Assembly: GCA_902806565.1 (NCBI GenBank)
Contig: CADCXA010000066.1
Span: 310,001 to 374,000 of the forward strand
Origin: Hypoxylon rubiginosum
Lineage: Eukaryota > Ascomycota > Sordariomycetes > Xylariales > Hypoxylaceae
Length of the DNA: 64,000 nucleotides
Direction of reading: 5' to 3'
Positions within the stretch are counted from its first letter, which is position 1; each line of letters begins with the position of its first letter. The position numbers and the translations under genes are program-made. The notes beneath the pieces are model-generated. The model worked only from the letters and a program-made list of their open reading frames with translations, ran no database searches and had not been told where the DNA came from. Shown here piece after piece: positions 50,408-62,736 of the stretch.

Positions 50408-50610
50408 TAATATTTTATATTATAAGTTATTATATTTTATTATTAAATTATATAAAATTATATTATATATATAAACTAATTATATTATTAATTATTATAT
50501 ATTAATAAAATAATTTAATTAATTAAATAATTTTTATTTATAAAATAAAAAATAATTTTTATATATATAATAGTAATTAAAGAAAAAAGAATTTATTTTA
50601 AGTAAATAAT

Positions 50611-51176
50611 TATAGCTGCGAATTATTATTTACAGTTACATATAACTATTTCTTAAAACCACTTTTTGCCGCTAAGGTAGTTAAAACGACAGAGCCGTCT
50701 CCTCGAACTACAAGTAAGAGTTCCTTTTTCGGGAAAGTGACTCGACCATCTTAAAGAGAAATAGACGAATATATATCTCGTTGGTAACAGAACATACCAA
50801 AGTAGAGGGATGAGGACTGCAAGATGTAAGCCCCCTAGACGATCAGTGCTTGGCGGCCAGATAGGTGTCAGCGATATCAGCAAGGATTATGTGCCACCCA
50901 GGCCACCTCAGACCGGTAGAAGGGACACTATCGCACGTGGTCAGGGATAAAGACATACCTCAGCCCCATCGAAAACTGGTGTCATTATTTCCACTAATCT
51001 TCTGCCTCAATCATCTCGAGCTAGGCTAGGGAATTGAAATCGAGTCTATAATTTACCCAGGTACGGAATTGCGACTTAATAACTCTTTAATTCATTCTGT
51101 AGTAGGGTCTGTTCGCCGGGATGAGATCACTAAAGCTAATGTGTCACTAGATTTATTCTAAAGTAAGGGGTTACGA
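50611..51176. other. Intergenic, no gene recognised
   Basis: Normal-composition DNA between the AT block and the transcription-factor gene. A 76-codon frame on the minus strand resembles nothing known. The promoter of the next gene lies here. Confidence 0.5.
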
Positions 51177-53109
51177 ATGGAGCAATTGACTCATAGCAAA
51201 CCAAAGCTCTCTCGTACGAGTACACACAAAGTACGATCGGGCTGCGTCACTTGCAAGAAAAGACACATTAAGTGTGATGAGACAAGTAAGATCCGAAATT
51301 TCTTCAAAACAAAATGATGAACTACCTTTAAGATTATAATATAATTATTTAGGACCTTTTTGCAATAATTGTCTGAAGAGCCGGGGGCTATGCGAGGGAT
51401 ATGTCATCGTACCAAGAAAGAGGCCCTCCAGCCCAGTCCAAGTTCGTTGGGATACCAGGCAACTAGTTCGTAGCGCATCTCCTCCAATGCAGCTTCAACT
51501 TGATCCCGACTCTCTTGATTTCCAGGATGCCAAAGGGATGCTTTACTTCCAAGAGTTTATAAAATTAGTACAAGGCCGCTGGATCACCTCCGTCGGATGC
51601 GGCGACTTGTGGTCTCTATTGCCGCAACTCGCTTTTACCGATGGCACGATCCGCTCCGCCGCCATCGCTGTCGGCGCACTGAGCTTATGGCATCGTCAAT
51701 CCACTCACGAGTCGCTTCGCACCATAACCGTGCCGACCCTTCCGAAAGTTGAAAGAGATACGCATTACTTCTATGCCGTCGCTTACTACTGCCGCTCTCT
51801 AAAATTGCAGGGTCAGCAAGCTTCCGCCCGGGACGCAATGTTCCTCTCGCTGTTGGGGTTAATGTTCGAAACGCTCAGGGGAGGAAAGAGAGCCGCTTTA
51901 AGCCATGTTAACCACGGGTTAGCGATGCTGCTTGACCTCCTCACAGGTGAAGACGCGGATCGCCGTATAGCCGATTTGGCGCCAAGTCCTACGCCTCTCC
52001 TTGAAGCAGTTACAAACATCTTTGTTCCCCTGGCAATGCAAGCTCGTACTGTTCTTCACGACAGGGTCGGCAACGGCCCGCCGCTGCCATCTCTTGCGAG
52101 AGGACTTCGAAGCAGGAAGCAGACGATGGAATCGTTTATGATCCTACTGAGCCAGTTGACTCGCTCCACGGCAAGCATGGATCGTATTCCGGCTGTCTTT
52201 AATGACCTCGGCGAATTCGAGGAGTACTGGGCTGCTGCTCAGCGTGCTCAGATTATAATGGCTTCAGTCATGGTCGAAGTTATGCGAAGCTCTGGCGCTT
52301 TCGCCTCAAAAGACGAAGACATCGTTAAGAAGTTTTACACTGCCCTCCTTGGCGACGGTCGGATCACAGAATTCTGCGAGAATTCGGGGAAGGTGATGCA
52401 GAAACTGGATGCAGCCTTTATGCCTCTTTTTAACAGAATCATCATGTCCGACGCCGAATCGCCGGCATATCTAAGGGCAATTCATCTACGTTTGGAGTAC
52501 CTAGGCGTCTACATTTTCGACAACCCTCCGCAGCTTTTAGATGTTGCGATATTACAATCGCGAACACCTTTATTTCGCGAATATCTATCCCTCGCCGATG
52601 TTGCGTTGCGCATAGCCAAGCAAGAAATTAAAAACCCGGCTCATCAACTCTCACTACAGTGCGGACTTGCATGGACTCTTATGATCACGTCTTTCTTCTG
52701 TCGTGACCCTCTCGCACGCGACGAAGCTATGTGGATGGTAAGTAACCTAGCTTCTTCGTAGGTTTAAGGCGGTGCTGACATCAAGCAGTTGAAAGATTAC
52801 CCCGGCCAAGACGGGTTATGGGACACGCGTTCTCTCTACCTCTTGGCCCTTAGGAATCGGGATGTGGAGCAAATCAATGCAACCGAAGGCACTCCTACGG
52901 AGCAATGGGAGCGGCTCTGGCGGCGTGAGTTCGTCTTCGAAGATAGCGGCAATCGCATCTTGTTCCGCTACTTTGACAAGGACGAGGGCGAATGGAAGTT
53001 GGTAGAGGAGGTGGCCGAGGTCCAAGGGGATTCCGAAGACGTACATTGGAAGCGCCAACCTCTGACGGGATCTGGCGGTCTCCTCATGGTAGATTTGTAC
53101 GTCACGTAA
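51177..53109 (+). CDS. Zn2Cys6 fungal transcription factor
   Basis: Three exons: 51177-51285, 51353-52737, 52789-53109, about 604 residues. The first intron interrupts the zinc cluster, which is restored exactly by splicing: C23-x2-C26-x6-C33-x6-C40-x2-C43-x6-C50 (CVTCKKRHIKC … FCNNCLKSRGLC), with a basic N-terminus (KPKLSRTSTHKVRSG). The rest is an alpha-helical regulatory region of the Fungal_trans_2 kind (FQEFIKLVQGRW … AFTDGTIRSAAIAVGALSLWH). It acts in the nucleus as a sequence-specific DNA-binding regulator, usually at CGG half-sites. An alternative acceptor three bases earlier in intron 2 would add one Gln. The gene ends tail to tail with the ABC transporter, 279 bp apart, so control of that transporter is an attractive but unproven idea. 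Confidence 0.92.
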
Positions 53110-53388
53110 GCGCACGCCCCGTACTCGTGAGAATTGTCGAAACACATGTGTAAACGGATACGTGCGGCAATACAAGATGCTCTTGCAGCGTTAGGTATAG
53201 GTATGTTCGATCATGCGCCAGCTAAAAGAAAAATGCATCTAATATTGAGTCGAAATATCCAGGTTGGGAATATCTACCATACCTGCAACGCGTCGAAAAG
53301 AAAAATTATCGCAAAATGCAAAGAAATATCTACATCTTTGTTCCGCTTACACCAATTTACTTACGGTTTGCCCTCAATATCAAACATT

Positions 53389-56300
53389 CTATTGATCCAA
53401 CGCTTGGCTCTGGCACTGTCATTTTGTTAGCGTGGAGGAGAAGGCAGACGATGCAGAAACTTACCATCTCCCAATATACACCCTGCTTCTTGACAAGATC
53501 GCTATGAGAGCCCTTCTCCACAATCGTTCCTTGATCCAATACGAAAATAACATCGGCACTTTGAATAGTCGATAAACGATGAGCTACAGCAACGATGGTT
53601 CGCCCGGCACGTGCCTTCTCTATGGCCGCTTGTATGATCTTTTCGGACTCAGAGTCGAGCGCCGAGGTCGCTTCGTCCAACAGGATAATCTTGGGATTCC
53701 GAATCAAAGCACGCGCGATGGCGATTCGCTGTTTCTGCCCTCCGGATATTTCTTTTTGGCCGACGTCCGTGTCGTAGCCTTCAGGCAAAGAGATGATGAA
53801 ATCGTGGATGAAAGCATCACGACATACCTCATGAAGCCTCTCTTCCGACACAGAACTAGGATCGGCAATACCGAAAAGGATGTTGTCACGCACGGTCCCT
53901 CGAAACATTGTCGGTTCTTGAGCTACGAGTGATAGATTTTGCCGATAATTGAAGACTCGAAGTTCGTTGATATTGGTACCGTTGCAGAGAATCGCGCCTT
54001 GGTTCGATTCTAGCTCGTAGAATCTCTCCAAAAGCGAGATCACAGTCGTCTTCCCCGAGCCAGATGGGCCAACAAGGGCTGCGTATTGACCTTTTTCAAT
54101 TCGAAGGTTCAGACCTTCCAAAACAGATACATCACGCGTTGGGTACTTGAAATGAACATCCCGAAGCTCAATTTGGATGCCGCCGTCAGATTTAGGTATA
54201 TCTCCATCGCTCTCTGTCCCGCCTTGGTCAACGTCTGCGGACTCCTGCATATCGAATATCCTATTCGCGGCTGTCGCTGCTTGTGCGGCACTAGGTGCGT
54301 TGGCTAACACGCTTGCTGCGTTCTCTGCACCTTGGATGATGGCCATGAAACAGACGAAAAACGCTTCCAAGGTGTACTCGCCACTAGCCAGGAGTCTGCC
54401 CCCGTAATAGAAGACCAAGGCCTGACATCCCAGGCTGGCGCTATCTGCGAAGCCGTAAAGTGCAGCTGTCCATTGGGCCTTGCGTCGAGCCGCTTCCACG
54501 TGCCCCTGGAGGAGCCTCTGATACCGATTGTTTATCGTGGATTCCATTGTGAGGGAAGATACCGTTCTGATAGCATTTATGGCTTCGGTGGCGAACTGCG
54601 AGCTTTCCATGAAGACGGCTGAATTCATCTGATCGAATTGTACCTCATGCCTATATTTCCAAAACCCACAGGCCAACATGATCGGCATGGTGACGAACAT
54701 GGCAACTAAGCCGAGCTTCCAGCCAAAAACAAGCGAGATGATGACGCAACCCACGACAGTCCAAACCCCAGAAAGCCACGATGCCAGGTTGATGCCAAAC
54801 AGTTCCTCCAGCTGCTTGGCGTCGCCCGCGATCTGGGAAGTCAACGCGCCGTGGGAATTGCTATCCTCATCGAAAAAGCGAGGCTTTTGGTACAGCATGT
54901 CGGTTAGATACCGCATCTTATACGCCGCGCTGATGAAATACTGGGCTCTCAGACTAACCCAACCCAGGGCGAGGTAGGAGAGACCGACGCCGCCAGCTAG
55001 GGCCAACCACATCAGCCCCCAAAAGTCTGATTCTTTCTTGAGTTCGTCACCCTGGAGCAGGAAGGTATCGATAACTTTCGCAAAAAGCCAAGCCTGGATC
55101 GGGGTGCCAGCGGCGGTCGCCATAGAAGAAGCCACGATGACTAGGTACAGTGGCCAATATACTCGTTGGTCGTATAGAAGTTTCGGAAAGGTGCTAGCTA
55201 GACTTCGAGATTTCTTAGTCTTGGTTGGCTGACCGGTGCTGGTGTGGGCTGCGGCCTCAGAGTTACTAGTTGCCTTCTCTGATTTAGTATCGTATGCCTG
55301 TACCAATGTATCAGGCTGCTCTTCATCATTTTCTAGGTGTAACGACTGCGCCTGGACCAAATTTTTATACACTCCGTCTTTATTGGCAAGGAGGCCTGAA
55401 TGGGTTCCCTCTTCAACCACCTGCCCTTTCTGCAGCACAATGATATGATCAGCCTTTTTGATGGTGGCGAGTCGGTGCGCGATGGTAATTGTTGTCCGGC
55501 CCTGCGAGACCTTGTCGAGGGCGGCCTGGACGATACGTTCTCCTCGGACGTCTATCGCTGATGTCGCCTCGTCTAAAATGAGGATGCGTGGCTTTTTAAT
55601 GATGCTCCTTGCAATGGCGATACGTTGCTTTTGCCCACCGGATAGCTTCATTCCCCCATCGCCTACTTTGGTGTCATATTTATCGGGTAAAAGATCAATA
55701 AACTCGTGGGCATAGGCTTCTTGACATGCCTCCTGAACCAGTTGTCGCTTTCGCTCTTCAGATTCGTCTGCTAATTCGGTTCCGATGAGGCCGTTTGCGA
55801 CATTACCAAAGATGGTATCATTGAAGAGAAAAGGTTCCTACAAATGGTTAGTACTAACTCAAAGTATCGTTCACCGCGACAAGGTGATTTACCTGTTGAA
55901 CAAGGCCGATCTGGGTTCTCCACCAATGGAGATCAATATCTTCTATATTGTGGCCCCCGACAACGATTGAACCGGATGGCTCTAGTTCCACGGGCACTTT
56001 CGACTCCTCGTCAAGTTGGTCGTTCTGGTCATTCGACTGGTCCGGCAGCTTGGCAGTGCTAAGGGAATACCATCGCTCTAGCAAAGCAACTAAAGTACTC
56101 TTTCCAGAACCAGATGGCCCCACGAGAGCAGTATTCTGGCCATGCCGAATCCGCGCATTTAGCCTGTCTAGGACCTTTACGCCGGGTCGGCTAGGATATG
56201 CAAATGATAAATCCGTGAAAACCAAGTCCTCCCCAGCAATGTCTGGTTTGAGGGAGCCAGATGGAGGCAAAGGGGCATCGATGACGGTGAATAGCTCGCA

Positions 56301-57387
56301 TGCGGCAACCATTGCCTTGCTGACGGCTATGAGCGGCGTCGATATGCGCTCTAAGGAGGTGAGAATCATCATTACACTCATAAGCACTATGATGACCACG
56401 CCGGCGTTATCGATGGCACCGGCAATATACCGTTGGATTCCGTACCAAAAGGCCTTCAAAAAGTTAATATTTGTTCGTATTTGTGTCTTTAGTTTGAAGT
56501 TGGCTTACCAGGCCGAACGCCCCGAATACGCCGAAGAACACGCACCCAAGTTGAATTCCAACCACCGGAGCTATTCTTTGAGCTTTCTTCAGTGCCTCCT
56601 GCACCCATTTTTCGTAACGAGAGAGAATTCGGCTCTGGGCACCGCAAGCCATGACCAGTCGAATCCCCTGCAGCGCCTCGCTAGCGATAGCTGTTCCCTG
56701 AGCGTCCGCTTGGACAGTTTCGGTCTGGCCTTTGACTATCGACGGCACGGCGAGCGACAAGACGACTAGGATGTACAGCAGCAACGAGGACGTCACCAGC
56801 GTGAGGTCCCAGCTCCAAATGAACGCGACGATTATGGCGGCGAAGATGGTGGCGGTGAATTGCAAGAAGGTGCCCAGACGCTCGGAAATTCCGATCTGCA
56901 GCGTCGCCGACGTGGCGGTAATCGCCGTCGCGGGCGCGCCGGCGGGCATGGAGTCGATGGCGTGGATGGACTGCGCGAGCAGGGACTGCAGGTAGTGCCG
57001 GCGCACGGCCGCCGACATGCGGATGCCGATCATCCGGAAGCAGAACTTGTTGACGGAGCTCAGGCCCCAGCGGGCGAGGAAGAGGCCCATGATGTACAGG
57101 GCCTGCCGGTCCAGGATCCGGTCGAAGTCCTCGCGGGACAGGGCCGCCGCGTCCCTGAAGTAGTCGGTGAACTGGCCCACGAGCTGGCCGAAGACGATAT
57201 TCATGAGCGGCAGGGCGATGCCGGCGCCAACCGACGCCACGGCTGCTACGGCGTACACGAAGAAGTCCCATCTCGTTGCGTAGCTGAATATTCGTAGGTA
57301 GTCGGAAAAGGTTGGTGTTCGTTGCGGCGGCGTCGTGTCTGGTTCTGACGAGCGATCGTGGGTTGGTGCTGCCCCGTCGTCGGCCAT
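53389..57387 (-). CDS. ABCB-type full ABC multidrug transporter
   Basis: Four exons: 57387-56509, 56453-55893, 55837-53465, 53415-53389; introns of 55, 55 and 49 bp; about 1279 residues, the normal P-glycoprotein size. The last 27-bp exon replaces an intron-read tail with CQSQALDQ, typical of the family end. Layout TMD1-NBD1-TMD2-NBD2. NBD1: Walker A GPSGSGKST at about 395-403, signature LSGGQ at 547, Walker B ILILDEAT near 565. NBD2: Walker A GPSGSGKTT near 1070, signature ISGGQ near 1177, Walker B IILLDEAT near 1198. Both sites keep the catalytic Glu, so both should hydrolyse ATP. It is expected in the plasma membrane, exporting hydrophobic compounds such as toxins or peptides; the substrate is unknown. 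NBD1 carries an insert rich in Asp, Gln and Asn after its Walker A. Confidence 0.95.
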
Positions 57388-58052
57388 GGTGCGAATAGGG
57401 GTCGATTCAACCGGTTGTGGTGGGAGATAATTCCCTAGACAGCACCGAAATTCTTTAGGAAGGGATAAGATCCTAGGACAGGTCTTATTTGACTATTTAA
57501 AGACAACTGTAGTGAATCGAAAATTAATATAGGTACGGTAGGTAAGTTTATGAAGTTATTCTCGGATTCTGATAGGAGGTACCTAAAGGGTGACGATCAA
57601 GGAGGGACGAGAAGCGGAATATTGAAGGAATTAAAACAAAACAAAACCTGTCAACAGAAAGGCAGAAGACATTTAAGTACAAGAGCGCCCAAATATCTTA
57701 TTCTAGATGTAGAGAATATTCGCCAACCCTTATAAGGCGGCATCGTCACGCCGCTGCAGGAGTCGTATTCTCATTACCCTTTTGGGAAGTTTACGATTTA
57801 CGACTTACGAGCCAAAGTGCCAAGCCCAAGTTCCGATTTACGATGCTACGCTATGTTGCCATATCCGGTTAGGAATCCTACGCTGATCTACGCCCTGCCG
57901 TACTTCGTAAGATCTTTGGATATTGATATATCAGCTGTAATGCGGCGTAGCTAAAGATCTACCTGGGTAGTGAGTCAACAATAGAAAAGACGAAATGATA
58001 GATGTCTACCTACCAGGTAGGTAGGATGTACCTAAGATCTAGATTCTAATCA
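57388..58052. other. Intergenic region upstream of the ABC transporter
   Basis: Holds the transporter promoter. Contains TAGGTACGGTAGGTAAG near 57530 and a CTACCTACCAGGTAGGTAGG palindrome near 58010. No gene recognised. Confidence 0.5.
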
Positions 58053-58345
58053 CGGAGGTCCCTTTCAAAGGTGTTTTCCATCCATGTAGGGAAAATGGCC
58101 CTTGTCAGCTGAAAAATTGGGCTCCTCACCTGTGCGACCTGGCAAGAAGAATGCGCTGTAAACACAGGGGAGTTAATATTTAGTGGACAAGTGTGCTGTA
58201 ATAATTATATTTATAAGGAGCTTAGTGGAGATACTGCGCTATAATTATAAGGGAGTTAGTGGATAAGGGTCCTAGTCGCTGCTGTACAGCTGACATGCCA
58301 GCTGAAAAAACCCCTTGGAAAACCCCCCTTTGAAAGCGACCTCCG
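58053..58345. mobile_element. MITE, about 293 bp, with imperfect terminal inverted repeats
   Basis: The left end reads CGGAGGTCCCTTTCAAAGG and the right end, on the other strand, CGGAGGTCGCTTTCAAAGG; both then continue, after a short spacer of differing length, with TTTTCCA. Outside lie CA (left) and TA (right), compatible with a TA target duplication with one change. There is no coding capacity. Inside are three degenerate copies of a GGAGTTA-type unit ending TAGTGGA. This fits a non-autonomous Tc1/mariner- or pogo-like element. Confidence 0.75.
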
Positions 58346-58463
58346 TAAGGGCACATACCAAAGTTACGTACCTCCCAGGTCCCTCAACATCTCTCATCTC
58401 TTGCGCCTCCCCTGTGGAATCATACATCGAGATAAACCAATTCTACTTACATGGAGGGTCCCG

Positions 58464-61400
58464 CTAGTTCTCGTCGACGTCCGGATAGCAACTCTGCACC
58501 TTACCCTCCTCAAATATCAAGGCAACCTTTGCCCCGAAATTGAAGGGGTCTCCCTCGTAGACCACAAAATCTCTGCTGCGGGGAAGCTGCAGAATGTCCT
58601 CAATGTTCTTAGACACCAGGTCGAGGGCGAGGCTTCGATTTCCCGGGCCTGCGACCCAGCTGGCTTCCCAAATACTATTTCGAACGTGGTTGTTGGTGTC
58701 GTCCCAATTCGAGATGCCGACCTTGACACCCGCGTCTATCAGTACCTGGGGTCCCAGCCTGTCGGTCAGAGGCGGACCGGGAAGACAGTTGCGGGAATCC
58801 CAGAAGAGAGGCTCACATCCCCAAAATGGTGCCACGATGACAGGCACAGCGGCCTCTGCGAGCTCGGCGGCTACGAGATGTGCTTCCGAACCACCCATAA
58901 TAACGATGTGAGTACCCGTTTCTTTTTTCAGGGCCACCATGTGTGCGATGACATCTTTATTGTTGGTATGGACCACAACAGGAATCTCACCCCTTGCCGC
59001 GCTTTGGTAGACAGGATTGATGTACTTATCTACAGTGAGAAGCTCGCGCAACTTACTGATTTGCGATGTGATAGATGGTGTTAGAGATGCTGGAAGCCTT
59101 GTTAGCTCAGATTCTACCCGTCATAGACGAATCAGCAGGGCGGCAAAGACTTACATTTCGCCGAGTGTCCGATGGTGAAGTGAAGAGCAACTTTCGGTTT
59201 AGCAATCGCGCCATCGTCAAGTACTAGAAGCAGTCAGTACATCTCTCCCTCTGAGGCAACTAAAACTAACAAGGCAAATGACAACGTACCACTCTTTGCT
59301 CCTGCACGAAAGAGCGTGCTGGTACCATGAAAGAAACCCTCCGTTAGCGGCGGCGTTACAATCCGAGCAACGCCGCTGCGGTAAGCTCTTCCAAGGTGTA
59401 TGCCGTCAAATTTGATACCGAACCTACTCGAAAGAGGTGATGCATAATCCTCGCCTGCCGAGAAGCCGTCCGCCGTCGACGGTTCTTGGCGCATTTCTGT
59501 CAGGCCGTGTTGGCGTGTGACGACAGTAAGGCCCTAACAGCGCGCTATTGTTAGAAATCTTGAATAGCACTCAGGGGCAATATTGACTCACGGGAAGCAT
59601 GTAGCCATTTTTTGGCAGGTCCATTGAGGGCACATTGTCTTCAGCAGCTTGCCTCGCTACATCATCACATTTGTTTCCACCGACGCACACAATGCGGCCT
59701 GCGCGAACTACGACTGTCATATTCCCTGTCTCGGGTTCCTTAATCCGTAGCCCGTCGACGCCGACGAAGCTCATCTTCAAGCCGCGGATAACGATGTTTG
59801 ACTGGCCTGACCTGCATGTGGTCTCAGGCTCATCACTGGGCCTCGAAATAGGGGCTTCCCTCGTATAGGACAATGATTCTGAAGTCTTCCACAGACTGTC
59901 GGAGGCGCGCGTCACACTTTTTCCATCGATATATACTTCGAGAGGATGCGCGCCTACTTGTAACGGGTGCCGGTCCCAAACCACAAGATCTCCGTCGTAA
60001 CCAGGTCGTACGAATCCAATCCTACGCAGCGTATTAGTAACGGCATCTCAAAGGACAAACAATGCAGAATCATGAGGCTAGCAAACTCGCGTTTATTTAC
60101 GTACCGATTGTCGAGACCAAGAAGGCGAGCGGGCAGCGAGATAACAGACGAAATAGTGCTTTCCGCGTCGAGGCCAAAATGGTGCGCGATTTGGGCTTCG
60201 TATATCAGCCACTGGCCATGCAGCGCCGGGTGGTCGCGGGTGAGCACGAAAGGGATACCGTTCTCGGCGATCCGCCGGGGCAGGTAGCTGCTCACGTTGT
60301 AGAGCTCCTTCTTGTCGCCCCAGGAATCCGAGAATCCGACGACGGCGATGTTCCTAGTTTTGATCTGGTCCATCACCAAGTCGGCGTGCAGGGCGTGGTG
60401 CAGCGCCGTGATGTTGAAGCCGAACTCGTCCGCGTGGTCGAACATGGCGAGGATGTCTTCGGTCTCGTAGCCGTGCACGTTGACACGCACGTCGCCGCGC
60501 AGGACGTCGACTAGCGTCTGCCATTCTAGGGAGCGGGGGTACTCCTGTGTTATGGATGTAAGCCCTTGCGCCGTTGACGCCGCCTCGCACCACCTGTCTT
60601 GTCGGCGCTTGAGCCGCGCTGCCTCGTCGTACGCCTTGCGGAACCAGTACGATTCCCCGAGCCTAGTCGAAGGTCCGCTAGCCGAGTTCTCGAACTGTCT
60701 CTTCTGGTTCTCGCCCATGGCCATCTTGAGGTATCTCTGCGGCTTGCCGCCGCCGCTCCCGGTCGTGTTCACGAGCATGTCGCGGACCGAGTTGGCCCAC
60801 TTCATCTTGATGACGACGCCCTCCCCCGAGATCTGGTTCTTGGCGCCGGTCAACACGAGCGAGGTCGTCACGCCGCCGCTGGCGATGACCGGGATCGCCC
60901 GGTCGTGCGGCTTCAGGGCGTCGACCGCGCGCGCCCAGGGGGTCACCGGGGCCGATATCTCGGTGACGTCTTCGGTCGCCCAGAGCTGCGGGGTTTCCCT
61001 CACGCCGGCGTGGGAGTGCGCGTCTACCAGACCCGGCGTGACGATCCGACCCTGTAAGTTTATCACCCTATCGTCAGGGGAGGCTGGTTCTAGTAGGTCG
61101 TCAACTGGAGCCTTTGAGACCTTCGTAAAGATACCATCTTGTATCACTATGGTAGACTCGAGAGTGATAGTGCCGTCTCCGTCGATAAGCGTTGCGTTGT
61201 GTAGGATAGTCCGTGGGCCTACGCTTGACCGTGCGGCTAGACGGGAAGATGCTAGGTTCTTGTCCACCACCGGACGTCGCTGGTTCAGAGCGCATTGTGC
61301 AATGCCGTATTCTAGATCCGTCGCATCGAGCTGGTTTGTGTATCTGTGATGTTCTTGGGGGCGAGGCGCATGCCATTGGCTGGAAAGAAGATATGTCGTA

Positions 61401-61516
61401 ATGACAGCAACGACGACTGTTAAGACGACGTTGTTCTTAATGCCAAGAAGAATCCCACCATCTCTATGATATATGCCGGGGCGACGAGGCCCTTCCTGCA
61501 ACTGAGCCTTTTCCAT
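58464..61516 (-). CDS. Membrane-anchored tandem amidohydrolase (CE9-like family)
   Basis: Five exons: 61516-60105, 60021-59592, 59533-59290, 59223-59155, 59089-58464; about 926 residues. A single N-terminal helix (about 28-44) anchors a large exposed part, which carries N-x-S/T sites. Module 1 has a full amidohydrolase metal set: H-S-H at 167-169 in VDAHSHAG, His348 (NVHGY), His373/His374 (ALHHA) and Asp428 (LTRDHP). A second module starts around residue 510 (IVIRGLKMSFVGVDG … VRAGRIVCVG) and repeats the plan, but its first motif reads T-R-Q-H-G instead of H-x-H, with later VVHTNN and GISNWDD, so it is probably not a normal metal site. Fungal proteins of this length are often labelled carbohydrate esterase 9 or imidazolonepropionase-like; the true substrate is unknown. 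The acceptor before exon 5 (TTCCAG) was chosen to keep frame. Confidence 0.88.
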
Positions 61517-62736
61517 GTTCTTGGGGCTACCGTACGTGCTCAGCTATCCCAGATACGAGAGCACCGAGCTCTATTCGGCAGCAAGGTTTTCTTTCGCAAT
61601 ATTTAACAATTCATACCATACAGCACGAGAGACCCAATTAAACGCCTTCAAGGCACGATTGCAGACCCCAAATTGGTAAGATCATTGAGTCTGCATGTCC
61701 ACTATGTAGGATCGTCATTCAAGATACGACGTCGCCTCAATTCCTGCCTGATTAGGCAATCCGAATACCGAGTCTACCGGTAGGGCTATAGATACGGACC
61801 CATCGATCCATCCCGCCGGTAAAGAGCGCTCTGGACTTTCTGGGGCACTGTGGGCTCCCATGCGGGAAGAATACATGGCATGCTCTCTCTAGCTTACGAC
61901 TTAAGCTCCGCTCTGCTTAACGCGATGCGCTTGTCAACATCAGCTCTCTCGGCTTGTGCGGGCTACGAGAAGGGATTCATCTCCTAGCGTTATAATATAG
62001 TGTAACGACCGACCTCTTCGCAGATCCTTTCGATAATCTGCCATTGCTAGATGCCTAAGTGATCGGGTATATGGCTCATATATCGATAGCTCCGTCAATA
62101 GTTTAGGTATCTAGGTAGGCTTAAGGAGAACCGCATGAATTCAACTGCATTCAATTTCTGTAGCTTCAGATGCGTGACGAAATTCTCCAAATCCTGAAGA
62201 AATCGGTGAATGTCCAAAACGAGGCACCCCCTGAGTTTCTCGGGGGAGTGGGTAGACCGACCGCTGATCATTAGGATCCCGTTTCCGCTATGTCGCTACA
62301 GACCTCATCGCTTTACGATCTTAGCAATCCATGAGATTCTGCATTGAGTAGGTAGAGACCGTGACGTTATATTGACCACATTACTGGGTGATCTACTCGC
62401 AGCAGGTACTTTATTAGTTGTTCTATTAGGACGGGAAGACCAAGCAAGCTTCTCTCTGCAGCGGTGGGATAAAATAGCATGGAAACGTAGCCCCTGAATT
62501 ATAAATGCCCCTTTAAGAAATCTTTCTTATTTCTGTCACGACGCAAAACTAAGGAGGGGATATCCCTTTGTTTCCCGAGTCTAGCCCCCTATCTGGACCA
62601 ACAGGTCAACCACGGACTGCCCGTCCCCTCGCCCAAGGGGTCAAAGGCTATAAGGCTAGAGACGTGATACTCTTAGAAAGATCTTCCCAGAACTTAGAAA
62701 GCGCTTAGATACACCAGTCCATGTGTGCTGCCTTGC
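61517..62736. other. Intergenic, no gene recognised
   Basis: Promoter of the amidohydrolase and 3' flank of the permease. A TATCTAGGTAGGC oligomer occurs near 62107. No coding signal seen on either strand. Confidence 0.5.

Larger units (their letters stand above)
27900..50610. repeat. RIP-degraded AT-rich block, right (about 22.7 kb)
   Basis: Extremely AT-rich throughout, with CA/TG nearly absent and remaining G/C in AG, GG, CC, CT or CG contexts, as expected after saturating RIP. No credible gene survives. Internal direct repeats that differ mainly by transitions (listed separately) show that it consists of transposon or other duplicated copies. Simple-sequence stretches of the AAATATATA type dominate 28860-29500. 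The boundaries to ordinary DNA are sharp, near 27900 and 50610. Confidence 0.85.

Noticed and set aside
27900..50610. Mitochondrial DNA or a mitochondrial insertion
   Set aside because: No rRNA, tRNA or respiratory gene is readable, CA/TG are selectively depleted, and blocks pass directly into nuclear genes with spliceosomal introns.
58401..59084. 227-codon plus-strand frame opposite the amidohydrolase
   Set aside because: Antisense shadow; the minus strand has conserved motifs and consistent splice sites.
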